Shown here piece after piece: positions 1 through 5,078 of a stretch of 5,078 bases of DNA (positions are counted from its first letter, which is position 1; every line of letters begins with the position of its first letter). Made by a program: the position numbers and the translations under genes. This DNA is from Thioalkalivibrio sp. (lineage in GTDB: Bacteria; Pseudomonadota; Gammaproteobacteria; Ectothiorhodospirales; Ectothiorhodospiraceae): positions 1-5,078 of the forward strand of contig SKOF01000036.1 in assembly GCA_007120155.1 (NCBI GenBank). The letters run 5' to 3'. The notes below the pieces were generated by a model. It was not told the DNA's origin. It saw only the letters and a program-made list of their open reading frames with translations, and did no database searches.

Positions 1-362
<362 letters not shown>

Positions 363-413
363 GGTTGATTTCTGTAGTTTTGGTTGGGAGTGGCACGGAT
401 TGTAGAGGAAGGC

Positions 414-473
414 AGAAGTGTGAATTGGGAAGTGGGAAGGAAGGGCGGTTCGCACTTCCCAATTCACACTTCT
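414..473. repeat. Perfect 21-bp inverted repeat with 18-base loop between fis and purH
   Basis: The left arm (414-434, starting AGAAGTGTGAATT) is the exact reverse complement of the right arm (453-473), separated by 18 bases (435-452). On the fis strand the hairpin begins inside the fis stop codon. It could act as a transcript-end or RNA-stability hairpin between fis and purH, but no T-run follows on the minus strand, so it is not a standard intrinsic terminator. The left arm and adjacent bases divide into degenerate heptamers (GAAGTGT, GAATTGG, GAAGTGG, GAAGGAA, 415-442), so the arms look like a small repeat block that has been copied in inverted orientation. The symmetry is seen directly; the function is unknown. 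Confidence 0.85.
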
Positions 474-723
474 AACTTAAGCCATGCTGTTTCAGCTTCT
501 TTCTCAGGGTGCCGCGGTTGAGGCCCAGGTACTGGGCGGCGCGGCTCTGGTTGCCGTCGCAGTGCCGCAGGACGCATTCCAGCAGGGGACGTTCCACCTC
601 GTCCATCACCATGCGGAACAGGCCGTCGGGTTCATGGCCGTCCAGGCGGGCAAAGTAATCCTCCAGGGACTGATGCACGGCCCTGGAGAGGGGTTCCGCC
701 TCGCCGTTGATGCGCTGGCTCAT
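472..723 (-). CDS. fis: Fis family DNA-binding nucleoid protein
   Basis: Small homodimeric DNA-bending protein (Factor for Inversion Stimulation) that shapes the nucleoid and modulates rRNA/tRNA and other promoters. The product is 83 residues, a little shorter than E. coli Fis (98). The C-terminal helix-turn-helix is clear: GNQSRAAQYLGLNRGTLRKK at residues 57-76, then LKQHGL to the end. The middle holds the amphipathic dimerisation helices (SLEDYFARL at 19-27, MDEVERPLLECVLRHC at 40-55). The start ATG at 723-721 overlaps the dusB stop as ATGA, and GGGGAGG at 740-734 sits 10 bases upstream as ribosome binding site, inside dusB. The dusB-fis pair is the classic gammaproteobacterial operon. The open frame extends far upstream of this ATG, but that part is only an out-of-frame shadow of dusB. 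Confidence 0.96.
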   Translation of the reverse strand: MSQRINGEAEPLSRAVHQSLEDYFARLDGHEPDGLFRMVMDEVERPLLECVLRHCDGNQSRAAQYLGLNRGTLRKKLKQHGLS

Positions 724-1706
724 GCCGCCATGGCCTCCCCGTCGATCCGCCCGAGACACGCCTGCACCCGGCGCATCTGTGTGCAACTGTCCTCGGCGGC
801 CATGATGCCGGGGCGGAATCGCGCGGCATCGGGATGGGCACGCAGATACCAGCCGATGTGCTTGCGGGCCACCCGCACGCCGGTGTGCTCCCCGTAGAGG
901 GCGTACAGGCCCTCCAGGTGCTCGCGCAGCAGGATGGAGACCTCGTCGGCGCCGGGGGCGGGGAGGTGCTCCCCGGTGGCCAGAAAGTGGGCCGTTTCCC
1001 GGAAGATCCAGGGCCGCCCCTGGGCGGCGCGGCCGATCATCAGGGCGTCGGCGCCGGTGCGCTCCAGCACGGCCCGGGCCTGTTCCGGGGTCGTGATGTC
1101 GCCATTGGCGATGACCGGGATGCTGACGTGGCGTTTCACGGCGGCGATGGCGTCGTAGTCCACGGGGCCGGTGAAGCGGCAGGCCCGGGTACGCCCGTGC
1201 ACCGCCAGCGCCCGGATGCCCGACTGTTCCGCGATGCGGGCGATGCCGAGGGCGTTCAGGCGGTCCCGATCCAGGCCCAGACGTATCTTGAGTGTGACCG
1301 GCACATCCACGGCGGCAACCACCGCCTCCAGGATGCGCCCGACCAGGATCTCGTCGCCCAGCAGGGCAGAGCCGGCGGCCCTGTTGCACACCTTCTTGGC
1401 GGGGCAGCCCATGTTGATGTCGATGATCCGTGCGCCGTTGTCCACGTTGCGCCGCGCCGCTTCGGCCAGCATGGCCGGCTCTGCGCCGGCGATCTGCACG
1501 CTCACCGGGTCCGGCTCGCCTTCGTGGTCCATGCGCCGGCGGGACTTGGGCGTATGCCACAGGCGGGTGTTCGCGGTCACCATTTCCGATACGGCCATGT
1601 CCGCGCCCAGGCGTCTGCACAGCAGCCGGAAGGGGCGGTCGGTGACCCCCGCCATGGGAGCGAGGATCAGACCGTGCGGCAATGTGTGGTCACCAATGCG
1701 CAGCAT
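720..1706 (-). CDS. dusB: tRNA-dihydrouridine synthase B
   Basis: FMN-dependent enzyme reducing uridine to dihydrouridine in the tRNA D-loop using NADPH. It has 328 residues, full family length. Features seen: LILAPMAGVTDRPFR at residues 13-27 (FMN-binding start of the TIM barrel), INMGCPAKKV at 97-106 with the catalytic Cys101, PVTLKIR at 136-142, VHGRTRAC at 169-176, IPVIANGDI at 196-204, and GADALMIGRAAQGRPWIF at 218-235, which binds the FMN phosphate. RKHIGWYL at 281-288 belongs to the C-terminal helical tRNA-binding domain. The set matches E. coli DusB rather than DusA or DusC. The start ATG at 1706-1704 gives the usual MxxIG lead; no clear Shine-Dalgarno precedes it. It is followed directly by fis with a 4-base overlap, so the two are translationally coupled. 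Confidence 0.97.
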   Translation of the reverse strand: MLRIGDHTLPHGLILAPMAGVTDRPFRLLCRRLGADMAVSEMVTANTRLWHTPKSRRRMDHEGEPDPVSVQIAGAEPAMLAEAARRNVDNGARIIDINMGCPAKKVCNRAAGSALLGDEILVGRILEAVVAAVDVPVTLKIRLGLDRDRLNALGIARIAEQSGIRALAVHGRTRACRFTGPVDYDAIAAVKRHVSIPVIANGDITTPEQARAVLERTGADALMIGRAAQGRPWIFRETAHFLATGEHLPAPGADEVSILLREHLEGLYALYGEHTGVRVARKHIGWYLRAHPDAARFRPGIMAAEDSCTQMRRVQACLGRIDGEAMAA

Positions 1707-1806
1707 CGCGGGGCCGGGGGGTGTGCGGAATGAACAGGCATGATAACGACACTGCCCCCCGGGTTAAAGCGTGAACCGGCCGGCAGGTTGAGAATCATCA
1801 GGAAAT

Positions 1807-2754
1807 TCAGTGAAAGCGGAACTCGTAGGCGACGGCCCGTGGGCCGGGGTCCTCGATCTCCAGGTGTACATGGATCTGATCGCCGGGCGCGACCTGGCCG
1901 GGTTGTCCGCCGCGTTGCAGATACTCCTCCGGCGCGAAACGCCGCACGGCAAGCAGTTCGCCCTGCAGATCCCGGAAGCTGAGTTCCAGCAGGGGATGGG
2001 GTTGGGCGAAGTCGGCCTGGTTCGCCAGCGTGGCCTGGACCATCAGACCCCCGGGTGTATTGGGATGAGAATAGATGTTGCGGCTGCTGAGTCGAAAGGC
2101 GTCCGGGTCACGTCGTGGCGGCAGATTACAGTCCAGTCGATTGCACATCCACTGGAGCAGCGGGGAGGCCTCGGGGTAGGCGGCCAGGCGGTTGCGCTCA
2201 TGGTAGATGACCTGGCCGGCCAGCAGGGAGATGAGCATCAGGCTGAGCACCCCCAGGGACAGGGTTCCCAGCAGATATCGCGTTGTGCGCGGGGCTGCGG
2301 CGGATGCCACCTCGTCGCGGATCACCAGGGGCACCCGGTCCGGTGTTTCCGCGTCCGGTTCCTTCGGGGCGGCATCCCCGGGGACCGGCTCTCCGCCGGC
2401 GCGGCCGGCCGGGTGGATGGCCGCCGGCATCGGTGCGGCGTCCGGTTCGGGCGAGACGGGCGCGGGCGGATCGACCGCCACGGGAAGGTCGGGCGGGGTG
2501 TCCGGGTCATGGGCCTCGACCGTTGGTTTCGGGCCGTCATCCTGCCGCGTATCCGGCCAGGTGAAGTCCAGGGTGTCGGGTCCGGGGCGGTGCGCGGATC
2601 CCGTGTTCGCGCCTTCCGGTGCAAGTACGCTCAGGGTCTCCAGTCCGTTGAACACCTGCCCGCATTCCCCGCAGCGCACGTTGCCGTCAGACGCGGTCAG
2701 CTCCGCGGTGGTGACCCGGAATACGGCCTGGCAATGGGTGCACTGTGTGTACAT
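1807..2754 (-). CDS. Zinc-ribbon, DUF3426 single-pass membrane protein
   Basis: 315-residue protein of the family encoded just upstream of dusB-fis in many gammaproteobacteria; its function is not established. The N-terminus is an MJ0042-type zinc ribbon: Cys5-x2-Cys8 and Cys28-x2-Cys31, with VFRVT and GNVRCGECGQVFNGL around them. Residues about 50-150 are a low-complexity linker rich in Pro, Asp and Ala. One transmembrane helix lies at about 160-183 (LLGTLSLGVLSLMLISLLAG), so the zinc ribbon is probably cytoplasmic and the C-terminal DUF3426 domain periplasmic. That domain has the family landmarks CNRLDCNLP at 204-212 and RNIYSHPNTPGGLMVQATLAN at about 225-245, and the GDQIHVHLEIEDPGPRAVAYEFRF ending. 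The start ATG at 2754-2752 is dictated by the zinc ribbon at residue 5. Where a ribosome binding site should be there is instead a heptamer repeat. A 100-base gap separates it from dusB. Confidence 0.88.
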   Translation of the reverse strand: MYTQCTHCQAVFRVTTAELTASDGNVRCGECGQVFNGLETLSVLAPEGANTGSAHRPGPDTLDFTWPDTRQDDGPKPTVEAHDPDTPPDLPVAVDPPAPVSPEPDAAPMPAAIHPAGRAGGEPVPGDAAPKEPDAETPDRVPLVIRDEVASAAAPRTTRYLLGTLSLGVLSLMLISLLAGQVIYHERNRLAAYPEASPLLQWMCNRLDCNLPPRRDPDAFRLSSRNIYSHPNTPGGLMVQATLANQADFAQPHPLLELSFRDLQGELLAVRRFAPEEYLQRGGQPGQVAPGDQIHVHLEIEDPGPRAVAYEFRFH

Positions 2755-2756
2755 TT

Positions 2757-2794
2757 AAGTGGCAAGTGGCAAGTGGCAAGTGGCAAGTGGCAAG
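2757..2794. repeat. Tandem heptamer repeat AAGTGGC x5 plus partial copy
   Basis: Five exact copies of AAGTGGC (2757-2791) followed by AAG (2792-2794). Read on the minus strand the unit is GCCACTT, and the last copy ends two bases before the start codon of the zinc-ribbon/DUF3426 gene, occupying the place of its ribosome binding site. Short tandem heptamers of this kind are known as intergenic repeats in several bacteria (for example the STRR repeats of cyanobacteria). The copy number is likely to vary by slippage. The sequence resembles the degenerate heptamers in the inverted repeat near 415-473. Confidence 0.95.
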
Positions 2795-2867
2795 GATGGT
2801 ATCCGGTTGGGGCGGAGGTTTCACCCCGGGCCTGGTGCCCGCCGTACGGTGGCCGGCTGATGCCGGA

Positions 2868-3872
2868 TCAGTCGTTGACGACCAGCACGAGCTTGCCGGT
2901 GGTGGAGCCGGTCTCGATGGCGCGGTGGGCCCGGGCGGCCTCGGCGAGGGGGAAGGTGTCGCTGACCACCACGCGCAGGCGGCCGGCATCGAACAGGGCA
3001 CCGCAGCGTTCGAGAATCGCCGCCTGCCGCACGCGCTCCTCGTGCATCCCGTAGTACATGGGGGACAGCATCAGTTCCAGCCCGATGCGCAGGTTGCGCA
3101 GCCGTGCCTCGGCCCAGTCGGTGTCCGGGGGCGGCTGCAGTACCGTGATCAGCTCCCCGTACGGGCGCATCGCCGCAAAGGTGCGTGTGAAGGTCTCGCC
3201 GCCCAGTACGTCGAGTGCAACGTCCACCCCGGTGCCCCCTGTCCAGTCGCGCGCCGCTGCGGCGAAATCCGTGGTCTTGTAGAGGATGGGGGCCTCGGCG
3301 CCCAGTTCTGTCGCGAGTTCGGCCTTCTCGGGACTGCCGACGGTGGTTGCCACGCGGGCACCGCCCTCGCGGGCGAGTTGAATGGCCACGTGCCCCACAC
3401 CGCCCGCCCCGGCGTGAATCAGCACCCGGTGGCCGCTCGCCGTGCGGGCGCGTTCAAAGAGCGATTCCCATGCGGTCAGCAGCACCAGCGGTGCGGCCGC
3501 CGCCTCCACGAAGCTCAGGGAATCCGGTTTGCGTGCGCAGTAGCGTTCGTCCACCAAGGTGTACTCGGCATAGGTGCCGGGGGCGTCGCCGATACCGCCG
3601 GAGCAGAAGTACACCGCGTCACCGGGGGCGAAACGCTTGCAGTCGGTCCCGGCTTCCTCCACGACGCCGGCGGCATCACAACCGAGAATGACCGGCATCT
3701 CGCCGCCCTTGTATGGCCCGCGCACGCGCTGCTTGGCATCCACGGGGTTGACCCCGGCGGCCTGGATGCGTACCAGGATCTCGTGTCCGTGGGCGAGGCG
3801 GGGTTCAGGGATGTCGCCCGGAGCGAGGACCTCGTCCGCGTTGCCCCTGGCATTCATGAGGATGGCTTTCAT
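2868..3872 (-). CDS. Zinc-free quinone oxidoreductase-like MDR dehydrogenase
   Basis: 334-residue member of the medium-chain dehydrogenase/reductase superfamily, quinone oxidoreductase (zeta-crystallin-like) branch, expected to reduce a quinone or enone with NAD(P)H in the cytosol; the substrate cannot be told from sequence. The N-terminal GroES-like domain is clear: EILVRIQAAGVNPVDAKQR at residues 31-49, PVILGCDAAGVVEEAG at 60-75, FAPGDAVYF at 81-89. The Rossmann nucleotide-binding domain follows, with HAGAGGVGHVAIQLA at 153-167. The C-terminus FPLAEAARAHRAIETGSTTGKLVLVV is typical. The cysteines of the structural zinc lobe are absent, which fits the zinc-free subgroup. The start ATG at 3872-3870 gives the usual MKAI lead; no strong Shine-Dalgarno is visible. 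Six bases upstream ends a truncated MarR-family reading frame, so the enzyme was probably once under that regulator. Confidence 0.92.
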   Translation of the reverse strand: MKAILMNARGNADEVLAPGDIPEPRLAHGHEILVRIQAAGVNPVDAKQRVRGPYKGGEMPVILGCDAAGVVEEAGTDCKRFAPGDAVYFCSGGIGDAPGTYAEYTLVDERYCARKPDSLSFVEAAAAPLVLLTAWESLFERARTASGHRVLIHAGAGGVGHVAIQLAREGGARVATTVGSPEKAELATELGAEAPILYKTTDFAAAARDWTGGTGVDVALDVLGGETFTRTFAAMRPYGELITVLQPPPDTDWAEARLRNLRIGLELMLSPMYYGMHEERVRQAAILERCGALFDAGRLRVVVSDTFPLAEAARAHRAIETGSTTGKLVLVVND

Positions 3873-3878
3873 GGCGTT

Positions 3879-3971
3879 CTACAGGCACCCGGACAGCACC
3901 TCGTCGTAGATACGGGTGGCCAGACGCGCGGCCCGTCGCAGGCGGGTGCAATGGCACAGGGTCGGTAGCAT
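3879..3971 (-). pseudogene. N-terminal remnant of a MarR-family transcriptional regulator
   Basis: A 30-codon frame from ATG at 3971-3969 to TAG at 3881-3879. Its residues CHCTRLRRAARLATRIYDEVL (6-26) closely resemble the first helix of MarR regulators, where a C-x-C-x2-LRRAAR-x3-xYDE-x-L pattern is common. After residue 26 it runs SGCL and stops; the winged helix-turn-helix (about 110 more residues) is missing, and no continuation is found in any frame before the quinone oxidoreductase starts 6 bases later. It is read here as a deletion scar. The start codon lies in a perfect palindrome, probably the operator this regulator used on its own promoter. The alternative is that the frame is a chance short peptide, but the match to the MarR first helix makes that less likely. 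Family assignment is from recognition of the pattern, not a search. Confidence 0.62.
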
Positions 3972-3994
3972 TTGCGTGTATATACACGCAAATG
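3969..3994. promoter_or_regulatory. Perfect 26-bp palindrome, probable MarR-type operator
   Basis: Each half reads CATTTGCGTGTAT, with the dyad axis between 3981 and 3982 and no mismatch. The left end contains the start codon of the MarR remnant on the minus strand (3971-3969). Its size, AT-rich centre and position fit a dimeric repressor operator for autoregulation of the regulator and the quinone oxidoreductase behind it. It is not followed by T-runs on either strand, which argues against a terminator. The plus-strand methyltransferase starts about 250 bases away, so control of that gene too is possible but less certain. I see no convincing -35/-10 pair around it. Confidence 0.7.
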
Positions 3995-4230
3995 TCCGAT
4001 CTCGCCAGGTGATCCCGCGGCACGCAACCGGTCCACGGAGCGCCGATGACCGCAGCCACCCGATTGCCAAACGCGCACGGTGCGCCTACGCTCAGCGGGT
4101 GGCGGCTGCTCGCGTCAAGCGCGCTTCCGACCACGGACTCGTCGCCGGATCCGAGGCAACCGGGGGGGATGCGACGACCCGCCGCCCGGACGACCGGGCT
4201 TTTGAAACCATTAAGGAGGTCTGAGCACCA
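3995..4230 (+). other. Non-coding leader upstream of the methyltransferase, hairpin-forming
   Basis: This stretch carries no credible gene. It has several possible RNA hairpins on the plus strand. An 8-bp stem (GCCACCCG at 4055-4062 with CGGGTGGC at 4096-4103) encloses a small hairpin (GCGCA at 4073-4077 with TGCGC at 4081-4085). A terminator-like hairpin lies at 4184-4203. A strong ribosome-binding-like AAGGAGGT at 4213-4220 has no usable start codon at proper spacing. In such GC-rich DNA some hairpins arise by chance. No known riboswitch signature was recognised. Confidence 0.4.
4184..4203 (+). terminator. Terminator-like hairpin just before the methyltransferase ribosome binding site
   Basis: GCCCGG (4184-4189) pairs perfectly with CCGGGC (4194-4199) around an ACGA loop, followed by TTTT (4200-4203). 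This is the layout of a short intrinsic terminator, although the T-run is only four. It ends 38 bases before the methyltransferase ATG. The upstream CCGGG at 4160-4164 could pair with 4185-4189 instead, a possible antiterminator, so it might be an attenuator, or it might end a transcript from further left. Confidence 0.4.
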
Positions 4231-4235
4231 GGAGG
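4231..4235 (+). promoter_or_regulatory. Ribosome binding site of the methyltransferase
   Basis: GGAGG ends six bases before the ATG at 4242-4244, ideal spacing, and fixes that start over the in-frame ATG at 4248. A second strong site, AAGGAGGT at 4213-4220, lies 21 bases upstream of the ATG and has no partner start codon at proper distance. Confidence 0.8.
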
Positions 4236-4241
4236 ACGACT

Positions 4242-5024
4242 ATGGATATGGCTTGTGATTTGACGTTCGACCGGGAACGGTTGAAGGACGAGATCCGAAC
4301 GACCTACGGGCGCGTTGCGGAACAGCCCGACGGCGACTTTCATTTTCATCGCGGCCCGGATTACGCGGCATCGGTGCTCGGCTACGACCGGGCCGAACTC
4401 GGCGAACTGCCGGATTTCGTGACCGCGCCGTTCGCCGGTGTGGGCAATCCCTACCTTGCCGGTACGCTGCCCGCCGGTGCGCGGGTGATCGATCTGGGCT
4501 CGGGGAGCGGCATGGATTGCCTGCTGGCCGGCCGGCAGGTCGGGGCGCAGGGAGAGGTGATCGGGTTCGACATGACCGACGCCATGCTCGAAAAGGCAAG
4601 GGCAGGGTCATCCGCTGCCGGCATGGATCATGTGCGCTTCGAGAAGGCCGACATCTCCCGACTGCCGGTCGATGACGAATCCGTGGATGTGGCAATCTCG
4701 AACGGTGTCATCAACCTCAGCCCGGAAAAGCCGCAGGTCTTTTCCGAACTCTATCGTGTCCTGCGTCGCGGCGGGCGCGTGCAGTTCGCCGATATCGTGA
4801 TCGAGGCCGAGCTTTCGGCCGCCGCGCGCAACGATATCGAACTCTGGGTCGGCTGAATCGCGGGAGCTCTGCAGTCTGCAGGCTATCTCGCTGCACTGTC
4901 CGAGGCGGGTTTTTCGCGTGCGGAGGTCGTCGGTTACTTCGATTCGTTTGCCGGCACGAGCAAGGAGGACACGGCGCGCCAGTTTGGCGTGCGCGGCGCG
5001 AGTTTCATCGCCTTCAAGGATTGA
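4242..5024 (+). CDS. ArsM-like SAM-dependent methyltransferase, probable selenoprotein (Sec205 at in-frame TGA)
   Basis: Class I SAM-dependent methyltransferase related to arsenite methyltransferases (ArsM/AS3MT); the substrate is probably a metalloid or other soft electrophile, but this is inferred. Read through the TGA at 4854-4856 the protein has 260 residues and ends at TGA 5022-5024. Seen: FHFHRGPDYA at residues 33-42 and FAGVGNPYLAG at 64-74, both typical of the family; SAM motif I VIDLGSGSGMD at 82-92; acidic GFDMT at 108-112; ISNGVINLSPEKPQVFSELYRVL at about 152-174. Before the TGA is DIELWVG and after it IAGAL, aligning with LWGEC-LGGAL of human AS3MT, so the TGA sits exactly at the arsenic-binding cysteine (Cys206 there). 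The 55 residues after it keep family character (YLAALSEAGF at 215-224, FGVRGASFIAFKD at 248-260). A SECIS-like stem-loop follows the TGA. The other arsenic-binding cysteine (human Cys156) is Gly155 here. The alternative is a Cys-to-stop mutation (TGC to TGA) with a 204-residue truncated product. The start is fixed by GGAGG six bases upstream. Confidence 0.85.
4854..4856 (+). other. In-frame UGA, probable selenocysteine codon
   Basis: Codon 205 of the methyltransferase. It occupies the position of a conserved cysteine in the family, the reading frame downstream is open for 55 more codons of family-like sequence, and a SECIS-like structure follows immediately. Cys/Sec exchange at a metal- or redox-active site is the standard hallmark of selenoproteins. 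Decoding requires SelB and tRNA-Sec (selC) elsewhere in the genome, which cannot be seen here. Confidence 0.83.
4860..4891 (+). promoter_or_regulatory. Bacterial SECIS-like stem-loop
   Basis: The stem-loop begins three bases after the UGA. The upper part pairs G4866-C4883, C4867-G4882, then a bulged U4868, then C4869-G4881, U4870-A4880, G4871-C4879 and C4872-G4878, closing a loop AGUCU (4873-4877). The lower part pairs 4860-4864 with 4887-4891 (one G-U) with a small bulge near 4884-4886. E. coli fdhF SECIS has a bulged U (position 17, counting the U of UGA as 1) and loop G23-U24 that SelB reads. Here the equivalent U, G and U are at positions 15, 21 and 22, with the same six-base spacing from bulge to G, and the run GUCUGCA is identical to that of fdhF. 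The bulge is one base pair further from the loop than in fdhF. Confidence 0.8.
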
Positions 5025-5044
5025 CCGGACGCGAACAATAGGGG

Positions 5045-5065
5045 CGGCTGGTTGATTTCCGGCCG
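5045..5065 (+). other. Hairpin downstream of the methyltransferase
   Basis: CGGCTGG (5045-5051) can pair with CCGGCCG (5059-5065), with one G-U pair and a 7-base loop, 20 bases after the stop codon. There is no T-run after it, so it is at most a weak transcript-end or stabilising hairpin. An ATG at 5074-5076 might begin another gene, but only five bases of it are in the window. Confidence 0.35.
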
Positions 5066-5078
5066 GTGACGGCATGAA

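Noticed and set aside
472..1620. One long minus-strand open frame suggesting a 382-residue Fis fusion protein
   Set aside because: The part upstream of 723 is an Arg/Gly/Pro-rich shadow of dusB in another frame; the Fis domain has its own ATG and ribosome binding site.
834..1733. Long plus-strand open frame (299 residues)
   Set aside because: It lies antisense to dusB, which has full family motifs; the translation is low-complexity and unlike any protein I know.
2757..2794. CRISPR array
   Set aside because: The units are 7 bases and directly contiguous with no spacers.
2827..2841. Hairpin CGGGC/GCCCG after the quinone oxidoreductase as terminator
   Set aside because: Only 5 bp with no T-run on the minus strand; such hairpins are frequent by chance in this base composition.
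1810..3054. Long plus-strand open frame (414 residues)
   Set aside because: It is antisense to the zinc-ribbon/DUF3426 gene and runs through the heptamer repeat; GC-rich DNA commonly leaves such antisense frames open.
2745..3968. Long plus-strand open frame (407 residues)
   Set aside because: It is antisense to the quinone oxidoreductase, whose Rossmann and GroES-like motifs are clear on the other strand.
3916..4224. Plus-strand frame of 102 residues upstream of the methyltransferase
   Set aside because: It is Arg/Ala-rich, without motifs, crosses the palindrome and has no ribosome binding site; treated as non-coding leader.
4854..4856. The TGA as an ordinary stop or a disabling mutation
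   Set aside because: A simple stop would remove the conserved C-terminus; the TGA falls on a conserved Cys site and a SECIS-like hairpin follows, so selenocysteine explains more. The mutation reading is not fully excluded.
4608..5075. Minus-strand frame of 155 residues at the right end
   Set aside because: It is antisense to the methyltransferase C-terminal half, which continues with family-like residues through the UGA.

Overview
The window is GC-rich, tightly packed bacterial chromosome. The run zinc-ribbon/DUF3426 protein, dusB, fis, purH on the minus strand is a gammaproteobacterial arrangement, and the protein sequences resemble those of high-GC purple sulfur or sulfur-oxidising lineages (Ectothiorhodospiraceae-like). 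The lineage is an inference from gene order and sequence character, not from a search.

Bases 1-2754 (all minus strand, read right to left): a zinc-ribbon membrane protein with a DUF3426 tail (2754-1807), the tRNA-dihydrouridine synthase dusB (1706-720), the nucleoid protein fis (723-472, overlapping dusB by ATGA), and the first 120 codons of purH (362-1, running off the window). Two intergenic spots in this block carry short-period repeats. One is five copies of a heptamer lying directly against the start codon of the zinc-ribbon gene. The other is a perfect 21-bp inverted repeat, built from degenerate heptamers of similar sequence, at the fis stop codon.

Bases 2868-3971 (minus strand): a complete zinc-free quinone-oxidoreductase-like MDR enzyme. 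Six bases upstream of it lies a 30-codon remnant of a MarR-family regulator, whose start codon sits in a perfect 26-bp palindrome, probably the regulator's old operator. Most of the regulator is gone.

Bases 3995-5078 (plus strand): a non-coding leader of about 250 bases with hairpin potential, including a terminator-like hairpin just before the ribosome binding site, then an ArsM-like SAM-dependent methyltransferase. A naive gene call stops at a TGA at 4854-4856 (204 residues). The frame continues with conserved-looking protein to a second TGA at 5022-5024. The internal TGA falls exactly where ArsM/AS3MT enzymes have an arsenic-binding cysteine (human Cys206 region), and four bases after it begins a stem-loop with a bulged U and a GU-containing loop closely resembling the E. 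coli fdhF SECIS. The best reading is a 260-residue selenoprotein with selenocysteine at residue 205. This is the most interesting feature of the window.

The minus-strand block is housekeeping (translation, nucleoid, purine synthesis); the right part is accessory and stress or metalloid related. No RNA gene, insertion sequence or CRISPR array was seen.
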